A DNA stretch of 64,000 bases. Source: Hyposmocoma kahamanoa (taxonomy: Eukaryota; Arthropoda; Insecta; Lepidoptera; Cosmopterigidae). The position numbers were made by a program, and so were the translations under genes. The notes below the pieces were generated by a model that worked only from the letters and a program-made list of their open reading frames with translations, was not told where the DNA came from and did not search any database. Shown here one piece after another: positions 55,383-64,000 of this stretch. Position 1 is the first letter of the stretch, and each line of letters starts with the position of its first letter. The stretch is from assembly GCF_003589595.1 (NCBI RefSeq), contig NW_020654810.1:11735661-11799660 (forward strand). The letters are read 5' to 3'.

Positions 55383-57335
55383 AATTTCTTTGATACGTGG
55401 ATAAGTGATGATGTTATACATGCTATTTCCAAAATGTCTAATAATATAATAATGTTACACACTACAACAACATTGTCGCACTAGATACGTTGCCAAATTA
55501 TTTTATAGTGTTTATGCACATTTAATGAAGTTCGAACTCGAATCGTGGAACTGCTGGCATTAAATTCGGCCTAAAAGCGTTTCAGTATCAAATGGTTTGT
55601 GGATCGATGAGTCTATAAATCATTCAGGACTGTCATATTTCCAGAGCCAAAACTGGTTATGTATTTAAGCTAGTACCATAGCTAGTTTAGATGAATGGAT
55701 TGAAATGTGATAGTACAATACCATAATGACAAGTTCTTCAACTGAAAATGGAAACCAGAGGTCTTAATGAATTACTGTAACTGTACTGTAGTGTAGAGGC
55801 CTACATTCACTCACAAAGGGAGTCCCCGAAAGTAGATACGTACTTGTGGATTGAATTTCGAAAAAACCATTGTATAGGTTAATTTAGAAGATATTAGTAC
55901 ATAATTACATCATACTAGAAGTATGCAAAGCTTGAGAAACATTTTGCAGAATAATGTACAGAATTAACTCATAGACGATGGTGAGAGTTAATTAAACAGA
56001 GATAATAATCTATGAAATATTACTAAAAAGAATGATAGAAAATAAAAACATTTTAATATAATACTTTAAAACCAAAGAGGGTATGAGAGAGAGTATGACA
56101 CAACAAAAATTGAGAAACAAAAAGTAGCACGTAGGGTTGGATGAGGAAGATTGAGAATAAGTTAGTGTTTAGAAGAACAAGTTAGAATTGGTGAAATTAT
56201 AAATATTTTTACCAAATGATAAGCTCTGTAAGAAGTCATAGAAAAGTCTTCTAAAGGATTGAATGGCAGTACGTACACCGACTGGAGCCTAGGTTTTTAA
56301 ACGTAAAGGAGAGAGAGAGAGAGAGAAACAAAGAGAGAAAGAGCGAGAGAGAGAGAGAGAACTGTAATATATCTTTCCTTGATCGTAGCAAGATATTTGA
56401 CTTTAAATATATAAAAATCTTTGCTCTCAATTCCTATATTCGGCTCTGGACTGCCCTATTTCTCCCATAGAATGTTTGATTATCATCTATCATTAAAAAA
56501 TACGTTGATAATCTCAGCAGCGTTAGAAACGAAATATTTAGGACAAAAATATGATTAGTTAACGTCAAATAAACAATGTGTTGTGTCCAATTAATGTCGC
56601 TAGTTTATTATCAAAGTCATCTATGTTTTTATTTATGACTTTTGTGAATAATAAGTGTCCATTGTGGCCGAGTATTTTCTTTGTTCCTAATTTAACCTAA
56701 AAGAGCTGTATTATTAATGTTCTTGGGCTAAATGTAGTAGCCCCATCATATCATATCATAGGGCATCACATCGTAATATGAGGTAGATCACTTTAGATTT
56801 TATGTAAGTCTACTTGAAAAATTATGCAAAAATAGTTTTTTAACTTAAAATTAATTCTTTATTACTATTATTCACGTGTGGACATACAATATAAAAATAA
56901 AAGAATACATTTCATAAAATTTGGCAATCAATGTGTGGTATGAGTGGGCTTAAGTTTGATTTGATTAAATGTTATTTTAATACATAATAATTCCATTTAG
57001 CTCCAATTACCCCCTACTTATAATTTAACAGAGTTGAAAAGATTTTCGTGTGATTTTCGCAGTGCGTACTCTTCATGAAAATATATACATGTTATAAATA
57101 TTAGAGAATTGATGTAACTCAGTATTTAAATATTCATGCTCGGGTTGTTGCTTTTTGAAATTACGATTTTCGACATCAACTACCCTTCTGACATTTCGTG
57201 CTACAAAGTAATAACAACTGAATCCTTATTACCGATTAATGCGTTGGAAGTGCTTCATAAAATCTTTTCCCAGGCGTTTTAACAAATATTTCTTTCTCAA
57301 TATAAGTTCCGAAAAAAACTAGAAGTAGATTTGGC
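55383..57335. other. Unassigned sequence with GA repeat
   Basis: No gene recognised; a GA microsatellite lies at 56308-56360. Confidence 0.35.
56308..56360. repeat. (GA)n microsatellite
   Basis: Two imperfect GAGAGA tracts separated by AAACAAAGAG-type sequence. Confidence 0.85.
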
Positions 57336-57419
57336 TATTGTTAAAACTAGATTGCGGCCCTTTCACAACAAAAACTCGATTCGGTAACTCAAATACACTC
57401 GTAATATTGGTGGCAATTT

Positions 57420-57725
57420 GTGGTCCATTTCACATCAAAACCTGTTTGGGGATCAACCCCCGATTTCATAACGAAAGAAGGAATACAGAGCGTGTATTGG
57501 GAACACAATCATTGCATCACTGACCCTGAACTTGGCCTAAAATCTCACGATGTTGAATGCAGGACGGAGTTGAAAAGAATGGCACATTATGCAAAACTAC
57601 ATCATTATTGGAGGACAAAAGGTGGCAAATGTCGGTGCACTGGATGCAAATTGGAACGCAATGCGAATGCTGAGGGACGGTCCATTTGTGAAATGGGGAA
57701 CCAATGTTTAAAGCATTTCTATTGA
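57420..57725 (+). CDS. Hypothetical Cys/His-rich open frame
   Basis: A 101-codon frame opening at a GTG; no ATG start or splice acceptor is convincing. The translation has seven cysteines and many histidines, with KCRCTGC as a tight cluster (C-x-C-x2-C) and WEHNHC upstream. The nucleotide composition is less AT-rich than its surroundings. Phrases like CCATTTCACA with AAAACC recur at about 57360 and 57425, so a worn repeat is an alternative. No family recognised and the gene status is doubtful. Confidence 0.2.
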   Translation: MVHFTSKPVWGSTPDFITKEGIQSVYWEHNHCITDPELGLKSHDVECRTELKRMAHYAKLHHYWRTKGGKCRCTGCKLERNANAEGRSICEMGNQCLKHFY

Positions 57726-58440
57726 ACCCCGGACGTTATAACTTAAGCAAAGAGATCATAATGATACAGGATTAAACTTGAGTGTCTAATGAATTTGTTA
57801 GTGTAATAAATATGAATCTGTATTATACAATCAGACAAATTAAAAGATCTTTCAAAAAAATTGTAATTAATTTCCCATTAAACCTAAAAGGGATTAACGC
57901 TGTGCTGATTTATTTATGAGTCCGATGAATGTTGCTGAAACGTCTGTTAAAAATCTCGGTTTATTTAGAGAGTGTAACCTCATTCCCTGGCGCGCTGCTG
58001 AGCGAAAGTATAACCATTACTCGATGCGACCACGTTAGCTAGAATACTTTCGATACCCTTGCAAATTACGCGAGAAGGAGCTTAAAAATAAACAAGATCT
58101 CCATTTCTCTAACTTTACAAACATATTTGCTTAAGTACTACTTGAAAACATTTGAAATCTTACCGTTAGAAATCTTCTATGCACCACTTGGAGTTCGATT
58201 TTAAAACACAGAAACTGACTTGTTTTTCGGAAATATACAACAATAAACAATAACAGTCTGTAGCAGGGTGGCGAGGGAGGTCACCTGGTATTGACGTAAT
58301 CGTTCCGCGGGTTTAGGTTAAGATTTTGAGGAATCGCACGCGGTAGGAGTCGTGGACGATAAAGTATGCAGTTACGTCACAGGTCGCGAATTTTGTTGAC
58401 AACATGGGGTTTTATGGTGGGATTATTTTGAAGGGGAAAT
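57726..58440. other. Unassigned sequence
   Basis: Nothing recognised. Confidence 0.35.
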
Positions 58441-58720
58441 GGGTACATGATGCGGTAACGTTTTGGAGCATGGAGCGTGCGCACTCGAGACCGAGACGGT
58501 ACTGCCGGGTGTCGCCAGGCGGCGCTACTGGCGCGGCGGTGTATTGATAAAAGCGCAAAGGGCGCGCGGCGACCGGGCAGGCGGCAGGCAGCCAGAGACG
58601 AACAGACGGACCAAATGGCACGAGAGTTGGTGGCGGCACACCGACGAAATGTTACTAGATAGATACAGCGGATTTCAGCGCGGCCAACCTTGAACCCGCG
58701 CTATCGGATATTAAATATTA
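58440..58720. promoter_or_regulatory. CpG-rich island, candidate promoter or first exon
   Basis: A sharply GC- and CpG-rich block (for example AGGCGGCGCTACTGGCGCGG) inside AT-rich DNA. Open frames on both strands arise from the high GC. TGATAAAAGC at about 58546 is a weak TATA-like motif and CCAAATGGCACG at about 58610 has a fair start context, but the frame closes after 16 codons and no strong splice donor was found. Confidence 0.3.
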
Positions 58721-59637
58721 TGAGCTTAGATAAAAATAATGCCGTAACACCGTAAATGACGCCAATAACATTACTATTGACTCCGTGTTTGTTTATAGAG
58801 TTGAGATAAAACTGATATTGTATTAAAATATGTGTTTATTTACTTTGTTTACTTTTAAAAACTTTATTAATAGAACGGAAATGTAACTTTGTTTATAAAT
58901 GAATGTAGTAGAATACTTTTAGAGCATTATGCACCACAATTTATAAAATGTAAGAATGTCATTTTGTACCTACATTAACATAGAATCAATTTAAAAATTG
59001 GTTTTTGTTTTATAGAACAATGTTACAACAACCTTTTGTAGGTAAATAACCTACATACTGTCATAATTATAATGTGTATTTTTACGTTTTTATCCATGAC
59101 CATTTAATCTGGTAATATAACAAAATTGTAGCGAATTCAATTTATGGAAGTTGGTACTTAATCAATCAATTATCAATCGGGGTCAAGGGGAGGAGGCGTG
59201 GGGGGTTCTTGTCGACATTGCGGATATTATTTCTTAAATAGTTCCTGTCCAAAAGGCAGGTAACGCAAAACTATTGAACATATTTCAATAAATCGTCGAA
59301 ATGGGGTGTGGCTTATTTTTTTAACAAAGTAATTATCACTTTAGAGAGATTACGATATTATTACAGATATTATTATATTTATTACAGATTACGATACGTG
59401 GACATATCACTTTTTTACGTATCTACTGAAACTTCACAGATTTGACTTTAGGAATTGCAACTTAATATATTTGTTATTTATTTTTTGCAGTATTATTACG
59501 ATTTTTAAAATTAATTGTAATAGATATGACTAAAACTTGTGATAGGCAAAATTTGTGTGTAAAAGTATGTGATCACACGTCAAAAGTGTTTTGTGGTATG
59601 AACGTCATAAAAGTAATATGTACTGCATGAAACAAAT
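58721..59637. other. Unassigned AT-rich sequence
   Basis: Nothing but a G-rich run at 59179-59205. Confidence 0.35.
59179..59205 (+). other. G-rich run, possible quadruplex
   Basis: Runs of 4, 4 and 6 G with two GG pairs between them in an AT-rich surround. Confidence 0.4.
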
Positions 59638-60119
59638 CAGGGTTGTTCAGGGCATTCGGCGTCAGCGGATAATCATCATAAATTAAAATATCCGCAACCG
59701 CATCAGCATTCGCCGATGCTGATATTCATTGTGAATGTTCGAATCGTGACATGACCTCTAAAAGGCACGCTGGAATAATTAACAAACCTTTCAGAAACAG
59801 ACTGTACGTCGAAAAATCAGCTCCGTTGTTGTTTTTCAGATACATCTTTAATAAAATTCCAGAATGATTAAGCTGGCAGGCAGATCAATTGTTTTCATGC
59901 AGATTGATTTTTTGTTAAAAAATGTCACAAAATCAATGAAATAATACTTTATTACACTACCAAAGAAAATAGATTTTTTTACGTGGATAGATGCAGTAAG
60001 GATATTCATTTTCGCGTTTAGTTTTAAATATAAGTACATAAAGTCAGCATACGCTGATGTTAAGGTCGAAAAATCAGCGTCCTCTGACGTGTAAAATACC
60101 TGCGTCAGCAACAACCCTG
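59638..60119. mobile_element. 482-bp hAT-type MITE
   Basis: Ends are CAGGGTTGTT and AACAACCCTG. The 8-bp flanks AAACAAAT (59630-59637) and AAATAAAT (60120-60127) agree at 7 of 8 positions. CAGGG ends with 8-bp duplications are the mark of hAT elements. Subterminal parts share GCGTCAGCGG/ CTGATGTTAAGG-type pieces. No transposase inside. Confidence 0.75.
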
Positions 60120-60127
60120 AAATAAAT

Positions 60128-61688
60128 TGTGTGTGTAAAATTTAAACTCTCCTTATTTAAGCATACAAAAGTTATCGATTTTTCGTTCGCAGCACCTTTA
60201 AACCTCACCCTGAAACGTCGTTTATCAAATGTGGCCCTATTACGCCGAGGTGTAGATATGATTAAAACGAATTCTAGAGTCCACGCAGACGAAGCACTTG
60301 CGCTTAACTTTAACGTCTATACTATCTCAAATGGCCTTGCTTGATTCCGCATAACAGTGAAAATTTTGTGTGAATCACTTTGGAAAAAATATACAGTGAT
60401 TAATATACGACGAGAAAACAAAATTCCTAAACATTTTCACGATAGAAAACGGAAAAAAACTTACCTCAATTTTTTTTTTACATCAACTTAACTAAATAGA
60501 ACACGTACACTATACGATATATATTTTACAAATAATTTTAATTTCGTTTGTATATAAATAAATTCTGAAATAAAGCCAATGTCCCTGCCACTCGACCTTA
60601 AGCAAAATGAATAGTATTAGTAAAGAAAAAATGTGAATTTCAGCTGAAGCAGTATCGATAAGCTAAAGTCGTTATAATATCCTTAGAGTATTTATTGTGA
60701 AATCGAATCAATAACAAAATATGTAGATAGTATGATTACAAAAGGCTCTCCAAAGTCCAATGATTACGGGCTCTTCAGACGTCAATGACATTGTCCTTTG
60801 AATATTCATTAGCATAGTACCGACTAATCTTCACAGAAACGTGTCTGGAATCGTAATGTCGATACATAAGTTACAAAATGAAGACGAAATATGAAAATGT
60901 TTCTAATAAGCTTGTTTACGTCGTACATTAAAACGTGTTTACGTGCGCATACAATGTTCCATCACAATGATTACAGTCTCGTGAATTTCTTTTGTGTATT
61001 AGGGATATTATTTTTCCTACTCGTGTTACAAAAAAGGGGGAATAAATATTGTTAAACTTTCTTAAGAAACGTATCATAATCATTACGCTATACAAATAGG
61101 TATACATTTGGGAAACAGTATGAAATGTAATCGTTACATTTTATTCTAACACACCATTACTCCCCTGCGAGGAGATCTGTGTCCAGCAGTGGGTGATGAC
61201 ACATTATACTTTCGCACTATTTTGTTGTGAAGTTTTATACCCAGAAAAAATACCAAAATCTAATTTTCAGATATATTTTCTCTGACATCTGACTATTTAA
61301 CCCTTTAACAATTTCCATGTAAATACGCAAAAAGCAAAAGAAAATTTCTAGTAGGCTACTTGATAATGAAATGTGCATTCCTCGCTGACTTCACCAATGG
61401 CCAGGTTTACAAAACAAACAAACATTTGTATAGGCAAGTAAGCAAGCTTATCGGGGAGATATCGCAAACTTGTAGACATTTGCATGGCAAGCGCTATTCC
61501 TAGGAAACGATACTATGGAATAACAGTGGACGCTAGAATTAAATCTGTACCTACAGACTAGGAACGATCTTTAAATTTTTTTATGTTTGTGACTAGACTG
61601 ACATAATTTTAAAGAATTTAATATCATTGTTATTATTATTATTATTATCGACACAAAGATCGAGTAGCAGTCGAGAATATTACAGATT
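60128..61688. other. Unassigned AT-rich sequence
   Basis: A CCAGCAGTGGGTGATGAC tail-like piece at about 61181-61200 looks like the end of SINE B. A (TTA)n run lies at 61633-61650. No gene seen. Confidence 0.35.
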
Positions 61689-61985
61689 TAGTAGCAGTAG
61701 AGCTCCTCGTGGAAGAGTTCATCCATGGTCGTACCTATTTCTGTCGCCAGGCACTAATGACTGCATTACTGTGTTCCGGTTTGAAAGGGTAAGGGTGCTG
61801 GTAAAATTACAGGCACATGGGACTTGTCAACTTATGTCTCTGAGTGACAGGCGCAATGGCAGTGTCCCTCATATCTTTGCGATTTAAAGCTCTGAGTAGC
61901 ACTGCAACTGCTATGGACAGGCGTGTCGCTTAACACCAGGTGCACGATTGATTGTTAATCCCGTCACTTGGAATCATAAAAAAAT
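61689..61985 (+). mobile_element. SINE A copy 13 (full length)
   Basis: TTAGTAGCAGTAGAGCTCC start, palindromic core and end CCGTCACTTGGAATCATAAA with A run. One of the best copies for a consensus. Confidence 0.9.
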
Positions 61986-62193
61986 TAGATATCGATTGCG
62001 ATTTCTATTAAGTGAATGTATTTATTAGAGTTAAAATACACAGAGTTTTGTTTGTAAAGAGGTTATTAACATAGCGGTCAAGGTAGACAAGTGCAGCGAA
62101 CTTCATGTAACAGTTAAGTAGTTGGTTTGAAATATTATTGGCCTAATGCTATAGGGTTAACGTAAGTCTGCATTTGAAATAATAAATAACCAT

Positions 62194-62203
62194 NNNNNNN
62201 NNN
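62194..62203. other. Assembly gap (10 N)
   Basis: Ten Ns directly before a SINE A copy; likely a scaffold join of unknown length. Confidence 0.95.
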
Positions 62204-62217
62204 AGTGGCTGAAAGAT

Positions 62218-62415
62218 TATTTTTTATAATACCAAGCGACGCGACGAACAAGTCGTGCACCTCACCAGGCGACATGCCTATTCATAACAGTTGCAGTGCC
62301 ACTCAGAGATTTAAATCGCAAAGATCTTACTTAGGGGCACTTTCACTGCGCCCGTCACCGTGAGTCATAAGTTGACAAATTCCTTGTGCCTATAATTTCG
62401 TCAGCATCCTTACGA
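62218..62415 (-). mobile_element. SINE A copy 14, truncated
   Basis: TTTTTATAATACCAAGCGAC start, core with a 4-base insertion, ends after the CAGCATCCTTACG box. Confidence 0.8.
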
Positions 62416-63707
62416 GGGTGAATTTCACTTTCCGAATTTCAATGGCACTTTTGAGTGATTTTTGTAAAACCCTTTTTTCTGGTTTTAAGGTCTTAAACGT
62501 ACAAATGAGTTCAAGCAATCTCAATAATTATAAAATCACAGAAATACTTATGTTAAATACAACAAAAAAGAACCGATATTTTAGGTCACATGAATGAGAT
62601 TGCAGTAACACGAATGATTTTCTCATAAACATAAATGAGAAAGACGGCACAGTAATGAGAAATTATTATTACAACATACATTTTATCGTTCACAAAAGAA
62701 CATGTAACAACATTTAACAAATTATATAAATATTTAACATGTAACAAATATTTTAATATAACTTCTTGTATCAAAACTCTTCTCATCCGTGTAAATACAT
62801 CTATCTATCTATATGGAATTAATAAATAAATCTAAATAAGTATTTTGTTAATGTCACATAAACTTTGTTGTACATCAATATATCATCATCACCACCATCA
62901 ACATCATCATCATGATCACTATTACCATCAGCATCATTACCATTCACATCATCATCACAATCATGTCATCATCACCACCATCACCATCTAATTGTTATAT
63001 TTCAAGTAAATATTTGTCTTAAAGTAACTATTTGACTTAAAAGTAGACAAGAATGAGAGCGATAATAATGATATTTGGATACATTTTTAATTGTCAAGTG
63101 TATAAAATATGCTGGACCGTTATAAAAGTTCGTGTATTTTAAAGTTCCCTTTATCTAATTAATGTACAAAGTTTATAAAACTATTACTTAATACTTACTT
63201 AGATGGATTGCTTTACATGAATGAGAACGATATATATTTTGCTAAAACGGAGATGCACAGGTTACTTCACTGTATACACTGAAGTGAAGGTGATGCGGTA
63301 TGAACTTTTGTTATTAGGAGGCTTTTAGTTGAATTGACACTAATGATAAGAAAAATTGAAACACATTTTGTATTCCCAAGAAAACATGTTTGTTTATAAT
63401 AAATTAGAAACTTACGGTATGTATTCGACGTGTAAGTTATTAGAGTTTATCCTCGATGGGAAATATTGCGATTTCCACGAGTGTTTAATTTTTTTCTTAT
63501 TTTCTTAATGTTAGGGCGACGTGGAACAGGCTCCCATGAATGAGAAATAGCTCACTTTTTAATTTTTATTTACTTACTGTGACGTAGTAAATTAGTCTTT
63601 TTATGTGTAACACAGACTAAGTAAGCAAGCAATCATATTAAATAAATAATGCATTCATGTAATAACATAAAAGTTATTGAAAGGGACAAATTTTTGGAGG
63701 TTATCTG
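62416..63707. other. Unassigned sequence with ATC microsatellite
   Basis: No gene recognised; contains the 62882-62992 trinucleotide repeat and a short TCTA run at about 62799. Confidence 0.35.
62882..62992. repeat. (ATC)n imperfect microsatellite
   Basis: About 110 bases of ATC/ACC/ATT trinucleotides. Confidence 0.9.
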
Positions 63708-63756
63708 AAAATGACCCACGAACGAACTCTTTCACAAAGAGCTCTACTGCTACTAA
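63708..63756 (-). mobile_element. SINE A fragment (copy 15)
   Basis: CGAACTCTTTCACAAAGAGC and TCTACTGCTACTAAAA, the 5' terminal 45 bp only. Confidence 0.7.
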
Positions 63757-63767
63757 AAACGTTTTAA

Positions 63768-63851
63768 ACTTGAAAATTATTTCTTTGTGTTTATTCGATC
63801 TTTGTATCAATAATAACAACAAACTAGTAGAGCATTTTCATAATAATTGTA
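63768..63851 (+). mobile_element. SINE C tail fragment
   Basis: TTTCTTTGTGTTTATTCGAT, CAATAATAACAACAAACTAG and AGAGCATTTTCATAATAATT, the 3' part of SINE C. Confidence 0.6.
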
Positions 63852-63856
63852 ACTTT

Positions 63857-64000
63857 AGGAAATGAAACTATTTTTCCGGATTTAAATCGCGTATATTTGT
63901 TTTTTCAAACAAACCGACGTTTCGGGGCCTTTACAGGTCCCATTGTCACGGTTGACTCGTCGGTCAACAACAACAACAAAATACCAGTTTGTTTGAAAAA
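63857..64000 (+). mobile_element. Foldback element E copy 6, cut by window end
   Basis: GGAAATGAAACTATTTTTCC, ATTTAAATCGCG, GACGTTTCGGGGCC, TTTACAGGTCCC, GTCACGGTTGACTC, a (CAA)n run, then CAGTTTGTTTGAAAAA at the edge. Confidence 0.8.

Noticed and set aside
58412..58693. Three overlapping open frames in the CpG-rich block
   Set aside because: High GC depletes stop codons on both strands; no start, domain or splice pattern favours one.
59848..60114. 88-codon minus-strand open frame
   Set aside because: Lies wholly inside the hAT-type MITE and shows no similarity.
62882..62992. CRISPR-like short repeat array
   Set aside because: Trinucleotide microsatellite without spacers.

Overview
This window looks like non-coding, repeat-dense nuclear DNA from an insect, most likely a moth or butterfly. 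The base composition is strongly AT-rich. There are no bacterial-style operons, and almost every long open frame lies inside a transposon or a SINE. The Lepidoptera call rests on recognised repeats: a tRNA-derived SINE whose tail carries the lepidopteran CCCAGCAGTGG motif, a roughly 310-bp SINE-like family (here 'SINE A') with about 15 copies, and RTE, jockey and CR1-like LINE tails typical of moths. There is one assembly gap (10 Ns at 62194-62203).

The only convincing trace of a non-transposon-type gene is a broken THAP zinc-finger gene at about 10.37-11.4 kb. It has a candidate TATA plus initiator promoter, a first exon, a GT-AG intron at the same position and phase as in vertebrate THAP1, and a second exon. 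A stop codon sits where the second zinc-binding cysteine should be, and a frame break lies in an A7 run. A weaker THAP-like first exon is at 30.48 kb. A CpG-rich block at 58.44-58.72 kb could be a promoter or first exon of an unseen gene.

Layout. 0-10 kb: nested SINEs, a 604-bp TAA-flanked MITE, tRNA-type SINEs, a 161-bp-period tandem repeat interrupted by SINE A, and a foldback element. 10-14 kb: the THAP pseudogene, an inverted SINE pair and a LINE tail. 14.77-17.64 kb: a Ty3/gypsy-type LTR retrotransposon with a tRNA-Lys primer site, a frame-broken gag-protease and, in place of pol, the 3' part of a jockey-type LINE. 17.6-39.9 kb: SINEs, foldback elements, LINE 3' ends and long unassigned AT-rich stretches. 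39.94-41.36 kb: a 5'-truncated RTE LINE framed by a perfect 15-bp target duplication. 42.4-47.7 kb: the longest foldback element, a 290-bp MITE and a LINE inserted into a SINE. 52.13-53.68 kb: a complete 1543-bp Tc1 transposon with perfect 26-bp inverted ends and a full-length transposase frame interrupted by one TGA. 53.7-64 kb: more SINE A copies, a hAT-type MITE, microsatellites and the start of a last foldback element cut by the window edge.

The most notable points are the split THAP pseudogene, the nearly intact Tc1, and the foldback family. Its inverted ~170-bp ends, ~35-nt one-sided tail and hammerhead-like sequence resemble a non-autonomous Penelope-like element. No operons or interacting gene sets are present; the interactions visible are insertions of mobile elements into one another.
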